A stretch of DNA of 25,466 nt, taken from Sulfuritalea sp. GTDB taxonomy: Bacteria; Pseudomonadota; Gammaproteobacteria; Burkholderiales; Rhodocyclaceae. How positions within the stretch are numbered: the stretch's first letter is position 1; each line of letters begins with the position of its first letter. Shown here piece after piece: positions 1-6,162 of this stretch. The stretch covers positions 1-25,466 of the forward strand of contig JAIPCS010000017.1 of NCBI GenBank assembly GCA_021738105.1, in the 5' to 3' direction. The position numbers and the translations under genes were made by a program. The notes under the pieces are model-generated. The model did not search any database and was not told where the DNA came from. It saw only the letters and a list, made by a program, of their open reading frames with translations.

Positions 1-1022
1 TTGGTGCCTCGCGTAGCTGAATCGTAGCCAGCGAGAACGGAGTCCAACCGCGAAGCAGCAACAGCAAGGCTTTCCGGCGCAAGATGGGCATATCGCTCCA
101 CCATCGCCCCGGTACGCCACCCACCCAATCGTTGCAGTTCATGAGTCGGTGTGCCCGCCTGTCGCTGCCAGGTCGCCCAGGTGTGCCTCAAGTCATGCCA
201 TCGGAAATCTTCGATGTCTGCCCGTTTAAGGGCCGCATGCCAGGCTTTCGTATTGACCGAGTTGATAGGCTTGCCCCGGAACGTAAAAACCCGCTCAGAG
301 TGCTTTCCTGTCTGTCTCACGAGGACGGCCAGCGCCACATCGTTCAACGGCACGGAGATCGGGCGGCGATTCTTGGATTGCGTGCCCTTGACCCAGGCAT
401 GACGCAATTCCAGATTCACTTGCCCCCACTCCAGACAGAGAACGTTGCTTTGCCGTAGTCCGGTTGCCAGAGAGAACAGCACCAATTCACGCTGATGCTC
501 CGGCAACTCGTCGAGCAAGCATTTCGCCTGCTCATGCGTGAGCGTCCTTTCGCGGCTTGTCGTTTCTTTAAAGAGCCTGATCTTCGGCACCTTATCGACC
601 CATTCCCATTCGTCACGTGCCCGAAGCAGAATGGCCCGAACCAGCGCCAAATACCGGTTGGTCGTGCCCTTGGAGGCTTCTTTCAGCTTTGCCGACCTGA
701 TTCGGTCAATCACATCAAGCGTGATCTCGTCGAGGTTCAAGTCACCCAGATGGACATGAAGCCAGATCAGCTTCTTTTTGTCCTCCTGATGCGTTGCCTT
801 CTCAGAAGTCTCTTCCAGCCAGCGAACAACCCCCTCACGCCAAGAGCGACTTGGCTTAATGCCGAGCCGTTCCTGATCCCACAGCGATGCCTTGAGCTTA
901 TCGTGGTACTCCGTGGCTAGCTTTTTGTCGGGAGTCCCAGTGCTTCGCTGTATAGGCGGTCCGCTGCGTGGCGTGAGTTTGACCCACCAATATGGGGAGT
1001 CCTTGCGTTTGAAGAGTGACAT
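1..1022 (-). CDS. int: Tyrosine recombinase / phage-type integrase (C-terminal end off window)
   Basis: Site-specific recombinase that would integrate and excise the element ending near 5220. At least 340 residues are visible and no stop codon is reached before the left edge, so only a few residues should be missing. The start MSLFKRKDSPYWWVKL is the usual N-terminus of this family. An N-terminal arm/core-binding region (about 1-160) precedes the catalytic domain. Visible catalytic residues are R190 (in ATGLRQSN), H276 and R279 (in HDLRH), W302 in the second His/Trp position (LGGW) and the nucleophile Y311 (ERYAHLAPE). The gene lies last in a minus-strand series after orf375, rep, orf77 and the excisionase, and overlaps the excisionase gene by 106 bp. 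Its position at the far end from the tRNA remnant fits an int gene placed next to the intact tRNA. Family assignment is secure; the target tRNA is inferred. Confidence 0.95.
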   Translation of the reverse strand, partial: MSLFKRKDSPYWWVKLTPRSGPPIQRSTGTPDKKLATEYHDKLKASLWDQERLGIKPSRSWREGVVRWLEETSEKATHQEDKKKLIWLHVHLGDLNLDEITLDVIDRIRSAKLKEASKGTTNRYLALVRAILLRARDEWEWVDKVPKIRLFKETTSRERTLTHEQAKCLLDELPEHQRELVLFSLATGLRQSNVLCLEWGQVNLELRHAWVKGTQSKNRRPISVPLNDVALAVLVRQTGKHSERVFTFRGKPINSVNTKAWHAALKRADIEDFRWHDLRHTWATWQRQAGTPTHELQRLGGWRTGAMVERYAHLAPESLAVAASRLDSVLAGYDSATRGT

Positions 1023-1222
1023 GTGATGCTCCTTTCATGTTCACCCTGCAACGCTCGCCGTGGGTATTGTGACCGGATGTACTCCACCAGGTCAATCCTC
1101 ACGAACAGCCAGCGCTTGCCGATCTTGGCCCCCGGCACAATGCCGGCGTTGGCTTTGTCGAGCAAGGTCACTGGATGAATCTTGAGGAAGTCGGCGGCTT
1201 CTTGCAGGGTCAGCGTTTCCAT
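917..1222 (-). CDS. AlpA/excisionase-like helix-turn-helix protein
   Basis: Small DNA-binding protein of 101 residues starting METLTLQEAADFLKIHP. Residues 1-55 form a MerR/excisionase-type winged HTH (LQEAADFLKIHPVTLLDKANAG followed by IPGAKIGKRWLFVRIDLVEYIRSQYP). Such proteins act as directionality factors for the neighbouring integrase or as AlpA-like activators. The C-terminal tail (ITCHSSNA, then GGSNSRHAADRLYSEALGLPTKS) resembles the tail I recall for homologues beside similar integrases, so the 106-bp overlap with int looks genuine rather than an annotation artefact. I chose the ATG at 1222 because the HTH begins at once after it and orf77 ends 14 bp upstream. A longer reading from 1360 would overlap orf77 and adds no recognisable sequence. 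Activity as an excisionase is inferred from family and position. Confidence 0.85.
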   Translation of the reverse strand: METLTLQEAADFLKIHPVTLLDKANAGIVPGAKIGKRWLFVRIDLVEYIRSQYPRRALQGEHERSITCHSSNARTPHIGGSNSRHAADRLYSEALGLPTKS

Positions 1223-1236
1223 GGATTCGTTACCGC

Positions 1237-1470
1237 TCAGCCAAAACGAATCGCGTTTCGCACGATCTCGATGCAGCTCAGGCGAACTTCCAGCGGCTGC
1301 CTTCCGATGATGTGCATACAGCGATAGAACAGCAGAGGGTTGTAGTTCTGGGGACAGCACCTTGCCCGTTTTGCCTCGCCAATCATGTGGAGCAGTTCGC
1401 CCAGTGCCCAGTCGATGTCGTCGACGTCGAACTCGGGACTATTCCCCGGCAGGGTTGATGTCGAGTCCAT
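1237..1470 (-). CDS. Small protein of unknown function (77 aa)
   Basis: A 77-residue reading frame placed between rep and the excisionase gene on the same strand. Its ATG at 1470 is three bases after the rep stop, and its stop is 14 bp before the excisionase start, which fits translation in an operon. The N-terminus is acidic (EFDVDDIDWALGELLHMIGEAKRA). A Cys-Cys pair and a Cys-Met-His stretch follow (ARCCPQNYNPLLFYRCMHIIG), then a helical C-terminus. I do not recognise the family. The position suggests an accessory to replication or excision of the element, but nothing in the sequence demonstrates this. Confidence 0.6.
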   Translation of the reverse strand: MDSTSTLPGNSPEFDVDDIDWALGELLHMIGEAKRARCCPQNYNPLLFYRCMHIIGRQPLEVRLSCIEIVRNAIRFG

Positions 1471-1473
1471 CGC

Positions 1474-2325
1474 TCAGCCCCAGGAACAGGCCCAGCCTGC
1501 CATGAACAGTGGATCGACCCAGACGAAGCCCACCGATCCGGCCCGCTGCCGTAGCTGGTCGATTAGATAAGCGGATACCGCTTCCCGCAGATGTTCAGGA
1601 ATTGCAATGGATTCACTGGGCACCTGGATGCCTTGTGATGCACGATAGCGATGCCCGTAAAGTTCTCTGTGGCCTTCCTCGAAGCCTTTGGCCAGGTATT
1701 TGCCCAGGTAGGTGACGATGGACAGGCGACGGTTCGTGCCACGCTTGGGCGGTTCAACATCGATGTTGCCCTCGCCGACGATACGCAACCAGAGCTTGCG
1801 CAGCAGAACCACGTCCTGGCGACCGACCACGGCCAGGTGCCAGTGCCAGGCCCCGCGTTTCTGTTTCTCAGGAACAGCAATAAACACCCAGCCGGGCAAA
1901 TGCGTCCTGACCGCGCGAATGTAACGGCTCAAGTCATTGCAGGCCTGTTTGAAGTCGGTGACGTTCTCTCGATAGGTCAGGGTCAGCAGGTGGTCAGCCT
2001 GTGCGGAAAGGATGAGTTGCCGCAATCGGGAACGCGCCCGACGAACCGCACGCATCTGATTTAGCTCGGCCTGATCGGATACCCCGCGACCGGCTGACCG
2101 GAAAGGAGGGCGGGCAGGAACAAATGACCAACCCACCTCACACAATCCGCCCCCGTAGTCCCGAAGGATCACCGAATAGCGGCCTTGTTCTTTGTCGAGA
2201 TATGTCCTTTTGTCAAGTCTAGGGGCGGCTGCGCCGCCCCGTCCGGCCGCTCGCTCCGCGATGCGGGCGGGCGGGCCGTCTTGCTCGCCCGCTGCCGTTG
2301 CAGAGGGCCGTTTCCTGGATTGCAT
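1474..2325 (-). CDS. rep: HUH-type rolling-circle replication initiator (Rep)
   Basis: Rep protein of 283 residues that would nick one strand at an origin and start rolling-circle replication of the excised circle. Motif order is that of HUH endonucleases. A strand resembling motif 1 lies at 113-121 (LLTLTYREN), the metal-binding His-hydrophobic-His is H161-W-H163 (AWHWHLAVVG), and a tyrosine motif Y206-x-x-K-Y210 lies in VTYLGKYLAKGF. Residues 1-38 are low-complexity, rich in Ala, Gly and Arg, and may be dispensable; the conserved part begins near LDKRTYLDKEQGRY. The start at 2325 has a good Shine-Dalgarno (AGGAGT, 8-nt spacing) that is caught in a hairpin. No relaxase, coupling protein or capsid gene is visible nearby. 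Whether it drives replication, mobilisation or both is not determined. Confidence 0.88.
   Translation of the reverse strand: MQSRKRPSATAAGEQDGPPARIAERAAGRGGAAAPRLDKRTYLDKEQGRYSVILRDYGGGLCEVGWSFVPARPPFRSAGRGVSDQAELNQMRAVRRARSRLRQLILSAQADHLLTLTYRENVTDFKQACNDLSRYIRAVRTHLPGWVFIAVPEKQKRGAWHWHLAVVGRQDVVLLRKLWLRIVGEGNIDVEPPKRGTNRRLSIVTYLGKYLAKGFEEGHRELYGHRYRASQGIQVPSESIAIPEHLREAVSAYLIDQLRQRAGSVGFVWVDPLFMAGWACSWG
2222..2240. repeat. GC-rich perfect palindrome inside the rep 5' coding region
   Basis: An 8-bp perfect inverted repeat with a three-base loop (GGGGCGGC, TGC, GCCGCCCC) lies in the low-complexity N-terminal part of rep. Some HUH initiators nick an origin inside their own gene, so this is a candidate for the double-strand origin hairpin. 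It could equally be a by-product of Ala/Gly-rich coding sequence. Confidence 0.4.
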
Positions 2326-2478
2326 TTTTCGTGACTCCTGTTGAATTGAAGGAGTCCGAAGAATCTTGCACAGAGCAAGAACAAGAAATTGGATAGTTGC
2401 AATTGGGACGGGCGCGGCAAACTTCCCAATTCTTTACTACGCTTGGTCAGGGAGTTAACGCCCAAGCGAATGAAGCAT
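2326..2478 (-). promoter_or_regulatory. rep leader with two tandem hairpins, one covering the rep Shine-Dalgarno
   Basis: The 153 bp between orf375 and rep hold no gene. Two inverted repeats lie next to each other: TCTTGC/GCAAGA at 2364-2369 and 2375-2380 (5-base loop), and GACTCCT/AGGAGTC at 2333-2339 and 2350-2356 (10-base loop). In the minus-strand transcript the second hairpin buries the rep ribosome binding site AGGAGT, 8 nt before the ATG. Neither hairpin is followed by a U tract, so simple termination is unlikely. Control of Rep synthesis, or an origin structure, is inferred. Confidence 0.45.
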
Positions 2479-3606
2479 TCAGCCGGATTGTTTGGGCTTT
2501 CGTCCGGGTTTCCCGCGAATACCTTCGGGTGCCAAGTCACAAATGTGCTTGCGAATGGCGCTCTCTGTCTTGTTTGCCTTCAGAGCGGGTATAGCATTGA
2601 GTCGCCGGATCATGTCAGCAATCGAAAGTTGATCGTCCTGCGCCCATAGCGCCTTAGCCGCAGTTCGGATGTCTTTCCAATTTCCGGCCTGCACTTGGCG
2701 CTTGCCTGATTTCTTGGACAGCTCCTGCGCTTCTGAAGGCTCGGGGGCGTCGGGATTTGCTTCGGGTTCTGTCTCGGTGTCGGGAGTGATGGCAACCGAC
2801 CGGAAGTCGTACATATCCAGATTCTCAGTCGCCATGTACTCGAACACGGTGGGCAACTCGTCGGTTTCCCTGGCAACAACCGATTTGGCGCCGTCGAGAA
2901 TATAGTCTTCGAACGAAGGATCATGAAGATAGCCGCGGCTGAACAACGACCGTGGGATGCGTCGGCCTTCGAGCACTTCTTCCATGTCGTGTGGGCTAAC
3001 GTAACAGAGCGGAATTCGCTTCCCCAGGGAATTCCAGATCGTCCGACCTATGGCTTTCAGCTCGATACGGGCTGGTGCGTGATCCCAGCAAAAGCCATCC
3101 TGGTAAATGTGATAACGGTAGATGGTTTCATCGCCCAAGGTTGTAATAGGCTCAAAGAGTACAGGGGCCAGCTCAAAGCGCTGGTCGTCGCGATAGTCCA
3201 GGCATTTGGTTGTCGTGAGAATGCGGAGAGGCGTGAGAAATTCGTTCTTCCAGGAAGGAAGTAGCCACAAAGTGCGTAAATGGTTGAGTAAGCGCTGCGG
3301 TTCCTTGTAGGTCGCGAGATACTCATAGATTCGGTCGTCGCAGCCTTCGAGCCATTGGCTGCGCACCGCGAAGAGCTTGGCAATCTTGTCGATCAGCTCG
3401 GGGGTCAGGATGGCCAGGAGCTTTTCTGGCGTGTGCAGGTCGTCGAGTCCGATCTGCGGCAGCAGGCGAGGGATTTGGGCGGCTTCGACGCCGTGCTCAC
3501 AGAATACCAGGAGGACACGTTCAGCCGCGAGTGACACTGGTTTGCCAGGAGGCTGGCCCAGGAGTCGACGCAAGGATTTCTTGGGGCCGTCAAAGAAGCT
3601 GGGCAT
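2479..3606 (-). CDS. Element protein of unknown function with HTH-like ends (375 aa)
   Basis: First gene of the minus-strand element operon; family name not recognised. Residues 27-88 (AAERVLLVFCEHGVEAAQIPRLLPQIGLDDL, ending AKLFAVRSQWLEG) resemble a Cro/CI-type helix-turn-helix, in which a phrase of the type 'V..(E/Q)WL.G' often ends the fold. Residues 100-270 form a mixed segment with no motif I can name. Residues 275-297 are an acidic, proline-rich linker. Residues 305-375 form a second helical unit (NWKDIRTAAKALWAQDDQLSIADMIRRLN) ending in a basic tail with an AT-hook-like GKPGRKPK. The two putative DNA-binding ends suggest a regulator or a replication partner of Rep. The start at 3606 is the first ATG of the frame and no gene lies upstream on this strand. 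The product is probably real given its length, but its role is inferred from context only. Confidence 0.75.
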   Translation of the reverse strand: MPSFFDGPKKSLRRLLGQPPGKPVSLAAERVLLVFCEHGVEAAQIPRLLPQIGLDDLHTPEKLLAILTPELIDKIAKLFAVRSQWLEGCDDRIYEYLATYKEPQRLLNHLRTLWLLPSWKNEFLTPLRILTTTKCLDYRDDQRFELAPVLFEPITTLGDETIYRYHIYQDGFCWDHAPARIELKAIGRTIWNSLGKRIPLCYVSPHDMEEVLEGRRIPRSLFSRGYLHDPSFEDYILDGAKSVVARETDELPTVFEYMATENLDMYDFRSVAITPDTETEPEANPDAPEPSEAQELSKKSGKRQVQAGNWKDIRTAAKALWAQDDQLSIADMIRRLNAIPALKANKTESAIRKHICDLAPEGIRGKPGRKPKQSG

Positions 3607-3837
3607 CGCTATTGGGATGTTGTTTGCATTCCGCGATTCTACCTAGTACGCAAAACCCCACAGGCGGGCGCCGCCTTGGCCATTTGGGGGCCGTCAGCGT
3701 CCGGCTGTGGATTTTTGCTAGCGTGGGGCAAACGGCGGGGATTGCGGAAATCGCCATGAGTATTCGGCCGCGCATCAAGGGTGTATCCTATTAGAATATT
3801 TTTTTTGGCATGCCCATTTTTTAGGAAAATTAGCATC
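3607..3837. other. Divergent intergenic region of the element
   Basis: This 231-bp gap lies between the leftward orf375 operon and the rightward mrr remnant and must hold the promoter of the leftward operon. It contains a GC-rich perfect hairpin (GGCGG, GCG, CCGCC at 3663-3675) nested inside CCCCA/TGGGG (3656-3660, 3685-3689), with another GTGGGG at 3723. The right part (3790-3835) is AT-rich with a TTTTTTGG run. No confident -35/-10 pair was assigned. An origin or operator is possible. Confidence 0.35.
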
Positions 3838-3999
3838 ATGCCTATCCCAGACTATCAAACGCTTATGCTCCCGCTCTTGCGTCTAGCTGGCGACGTGCAG
3901 GAACATCGCTTTCGTGACGCTATTGAGCAGCTAGCTGTCGAATTCGAGCTTACGGACGAAGCAAGAGTTCAAAACGGTCCTGACTCGTTCGCTGTCTGA
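3838..3999 (+). pseudogene. Remnant of an Mrr-type restriction gene (N-terminal domain only)
   Basis: A 53-residue frame beginning MPIPDYQTLMLPLLRLAGDV and continuing QEHRFRDAIEQLAVEFELTDEAR. This matches the start of the N-terminal winged-helix domain of Mrr restriction proteins, which typically reads 'PDYQ.LMLPvLk...dG.eh...ea...La.eF.LteeEr'. Similarity stops after LTDEAR, and the frame ends 11 codons later. The rest of the N-domain and the whole Mrr nuclease domain are missing; intact Mrr proteins are about 300 residues. A gene for a different PD-(D/E)xK protein starts 46 bp downstream, which suggests that one restriction-type cargo was replaced by another at this site. It could still be translated as a small protein. 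The reading from an ATG at about 3781 adds an AT-rich, hydrophobic extension that looks spurious. Confidence 0.6.
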
Positions 4000-4045
4000 C
4001 GTTAAGTATCCCGCAGCCTAGATCTCTACCGAATGCTAATACGTT

Positions 4046-5029
4046 ATGGAGCTAGTTGAATCCCGAACGCTCGGACCAGCAAGGCTGGAACTCCTTATTC
4101 ATTTCGCGAGCCAGATCTCGTTTTCCAACTTCTGCCAACCCACTGGAGCAATTACATTCAGAGCAGGGCCTGGCTTTTTGACAAGTCGCGTGCCCCTTTT
4201 CAAGCTTTCTTATCCAGGCTACGATTTTGAGGCATGGGTTTGTGATGGGATGATATTCGTTAGCCGCAATGGTGTCAGTCAGCACAGCGAGCAATACATG
4301 GGCAACGAGGCCCGTAGGGTCGTCATTCAATGGAATATTGATTCGATTTCATGCGGAGTTTGGCCTTCGCGGAGTACTGAGGAAGTCATTGGCCAGCAGA
4401 TTAAGACGGCTAGCACCCAAATTACCCTCCCACCCGCAGAGCTTGTCAAGCTTCTACGAACAGAGAACCTCTTATCCAACTCGTCCTATAAGAATATCGA
4501 CGACGTATTTTCAACTGTGTTCGATTGCCTACGCCTATGTGAGCATGACATTCGACGCCACGGAGGTGAAAGATTCGTATGGGGTAAAGGTGGGGACCAA
4601 ACGAGGCCTATTGATGAGTCGGAAATTTCAAGATATGTAGCATCGTTCCTTACCTCACACGGCGCAGCAAAAAACTTCGACGTAACGTGCGAACCCGTCG
4701 CAGGTGGTGGAAACGTCGATTTTTATGTGGTCGCACCGGTTTTGACTACGGGCTTAGCGAAGATCGCAATTGAAGCTAAAAAAGCTGATAGTGCAAAGCT
4801 CGCACACGGACTTCAGGTTCAGCTTCCAGAATATATGAGTCGTATTGGTACAACACATGGAATCTATCTCACCTACTGGCTCAAGTCCTCTAACTATCCT
4901 TATCCCGCGCAGCGGGACTTTGATGAGCTGGTCATCGAGGTTCTATACAAAATTCCTAAGCCCCCTAACGTTCGACTTGCAGCGCTAGACCTTTCGTTTG
5001 GTCCTCCGCCTAGTAAAGCAACTGCCTAA
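4046..5029 (+). CDS. PD-(D/E)xK nuclease-fold protein, putative defence cargo (327 aa)
   Basis: I do not recognise a named family, but the C-terminal half carries a restriction-endonuclease-like core. D225 lies in GGGNVDFYVV, E243 and K245 in KIAIEAKKAD, and a following helix has Q257 in GLQVQLPEYMSRIG; a preceding helix at 191-204 supplies Glu residues (ESEISRYVASFL). This is the D-(D/E)-x-K arrangement followed by the QxxxY helix seen in many nucleases. Residues 1-125 appear beta-rich and may form a recognition or sensing domain. The frame opens after an in-frame stop at 4037-4039, so 4046 is the first ATG; no strong ribosome binding site precedes it. The gene looks more A+T-rich than the genes right of the element. 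It is the last gene before the right attachment site, a usual cargo position. DNA cleavage and an anti-phage role are inferred. Confidence 0.75.
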   Translation: MELVESRTLGPARLELLIHFASQISFSNFCQPTGAITFRAGPGFLTSRVPLFKLSYPGYDFEAWVCDGMIFVSRNGVSQHSEQYMGNEARRVVIQWNIDSISCGVWPSRSTEEVIGQQIKTASTQITLPPAELVKLLRTENLLSNSSYKNIDDVFSTVFDCLRLCEHDIRRHGGERFVWGKGGDQTRPIDESEISRYVASFLTSHGAAKNFDVTCEPVAGGGNVDFYVVAPVLTTGLAKIAIEAKKADSAKLAHGLQVQLPEYMSRIGTTHGIYLTYWLKSSNYPYPAQRDFDELVIEVLYKIPKPPNVRLAALDLSFGPPPSKATA

Positions 5030-5051
5030 AGTGGTATTTCACGCGCGGTTA

Positions 5052-5122
5052 GCGTAGCCAGAACGTAGCTGGCTCAAATTCCCGTGAGTGGTTTTACTGC
5101 TATCTGGGGCTATTTGCTACGC
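5052..5122. repeat. Repeated GCGTAGC-type motifs near the right end of the element
   Basis: GCGTAGCCAG (5052-5061), CGTAGCTGG (5064-5072) and the inverted GCTACGC (5116-5122) lie between the nuclease gene and the tRNA remnant; the first two also form an AGCCAG/CTGGCT hairpin. The same motifs appear at the left edge, inside the end of int: GCGTAGCTG (11-19) and CGTAGCCAG (23-31). Clustering at both ends of an integrated element fits arm-type binding sites for integrase or excisionase, but the motif is short and this is inferred. Confidence 0.35.
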
Positions 5123-5175
5123 GGGCGAGCGCTGCCGGGTATTGATTTTAAAGACCAAAATTAACGGCCCTGATT

Positions 5176-5220
5176 TTCATAATCCGGGGGTCGGTGGTTC
5201 AAGTCCACTCATCACCACCA
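5176..5220 (+). other. tRNA(CAT) 3'-half remnant: right attachment site of the element
   Basis: The sequence follows a tRNA from anticodon loop to CCA: loop TTCATAA with anticodon CAT (5178-5180), 3' anticodon strand TCCGG, variable loop GGGTC, T arm GGTGG-TTCAAGT-CCACT (5193-5209), acceptor strand CATCACC, discriminator A and encoded CCA (5218-5220). The bases before 5176 do not supply the expected CCGGA strand, D arm or GGTGATG acceptor strand, so the 5' half is absent. Tyrosine integrases often cross over in the anticodon loop or T arm and leave such a 3' half at the distal end. CAT would be elongator Met or the Ile2 tRNA; the acceptor cannot tell them apart here. The full gene is predicted immediately left of the window. 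Confidence 0.85.
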
Positions 5221-5228
5221 GTATCTGG

Positions 5229-5262
5229 ACGGCTCTCCTGATTTGGAGGGCCGTTCTATTTT
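5229..5262 (+). terminator. Intrinsic terminator downstream of the tRNA 3' half
   Basis: ACGGCTCTCC (5229-5238) pairs over ten bases, with one G-T pair, with GGAGGGCCGT (5245-5254) across a six-base loop and is followed by TCTATTTT. Its place nine bases after the CCA fits the original tRNA terminator, which now lies at the chromosomal side of the attachment site. Confidence 0.8.
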
Positions 5263-5589
5263 GTACGGATTTGCGGGTGACAGGGCATCTGCGACTGGTT
5301 TCATCGCATCCGTGTTCGAGACCGCCCACTTCATCTGTTTTCGAATTTTTGTCGTTCGAAACAAAAAGTCGGCGCTGGTGGCACGGCGTCCGGGCAACGT
5401 TCCGCCTGTTCACCACACGGCGGAAATGACTTCATCAGCGTGTTCAGGCAAATCTTCGACGCAAAAATCGAAGTGCAAGAGGGTCAAGCGCGGGCGGTTC
5501 GCAGCGCAAACCGGCCAACCGCATGATCAAGGGACGATTTGTCGGGGATATTCGGGAACGGACTGAAAGATTACAATGACGGTACGCTT
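5263..5589. other. Intergenic region before yqgE, no gene recognised
   Basis: About 327 bp between the tRNA terminator and yqgE. The short open frames here resemble no known protein. A TTTCGAA/TTCGAAA inverted repeat lies at about 5338-5361. The promoter for the yqgE-pyr cluster should be here, but no convincing -35/-10 pair was identified. Confidence 0.4.
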
Positions 5590-6162
5590 ATGGAAACCGC
5601 CAATCTTTCCAACCACTTTCTGATCGCCATGCCCGCCATGACCGATCCGAATTTTTCTCGCACGCTGACCTTCATTTGCGAGCACAACGCCGACGGCGCA
5701 ATCGGGATTGTGGTCAATCGTCCGATTGATATGAGTCTTGCCGGCCTGTTCGAACGGGTCGGCATTCCACTCGAGGACGAGCAGGCCGAAGAGCGCTTCG
5801 GTGGCCTGCCTGTGTACTTTGGGGGCCCAGTACAAACCGATCGAGGCTTCGTATTGCACCGTCCGGCAGGACACTGGCAATCCTCGCTGGACGTCAGCGA
5901 CAACGTTGCGCTGACCAGTTCGCGCGACATACTCCTAGCCATGGGCAGCACCGGCGAACCGGCCGAAGTACTGGTCAGTCTCGGCTATGCAGGATGGACG
6001 GCCGGACAGTTGGAGTGGGAGTTGTCCCAAAACGCCTGGCTCACGGTCGAGGCAGACATCGGCATCATCTTTTCGGTCCCCCCCGAAGAGCGCCTTCCGG
6101 CCGCAATGCAATTGTTGGGGGTGGATTTTGCCAACCTGTCCGAAGTCGCAGGCCATGCCTGA
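5590..6162 (+). CDS. yqgE: YqgE/AlgH family protein (UPF0301)
   Basis: Protein of 190 residues, the usual length of the family. It opens with the hallmark [33 protein letters not shown], continues [23 protein letters not shown], and holds the central [17 protein letters not shown]. The biochemical function of the family is not settled; in Pseudomonas the homologue was linked to alginate regulation. The ATG at 5590 was chosen because the conserved N-terminus begins there; an upstream start at 5539 adds no family sequence. The stop overlaps the ruvX start by 8 bp, and the yqgE-yqgF pair is widespread in proteobacteria, so the two are probably co-translated. Confidence 0.93.
   Translation: METANLSNHFLIAMPAMTDPNFSRTLTFICEHNADGAIGIVVNRPIDMSLAGLFERVGIPLEDEQAEERFGGLPVYFGGPVQTDRGFVLHRPAGHWQSSLDVSDNVALTSSRDILLAMGSTGEPAEVLVSLGYAGWTAGQLEWELSQNAWLTVEADIGIIFSVPPEERLPAAMQLLGVDFANLSEVAGHA

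Noticed and set aside
84..920. Several plus-strand open frames over the int gene
   Set aside because: They lie antisense to a well-supported integrase frame with all catalytic residues and resemble no protein family.
4046..5029. Calling the 327-aa protein an Mrr restriction enzyme
   Set aside because: It lacks the Mrr N-terminal domain, and the nuclease core phrase (IAIEAKKAD) differs from the usual Mrr pattern with Q-x-K; only the general PD-(D/E)xK fold is supported.
5040..5175. Possible full tRNA ending at 5220
   Set aside because: No D arm, no GGTGATG acceptor strand and no CCGGA partner for the anticodon stem are present upstream, so only the 3' half is there.
1..5220. Calling the element an integrated filamentous phage
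   Set aside because: Rep and integrase could fit, but there is no coat, Zot-like or ssDNA-binding protein gene in the visible part.
5088..5566. Open frames of 79 to 113 codons around the tRNA remnant
   Set aside because: They read through the tRNA half and its terminator and have no recognisable protein sequence.
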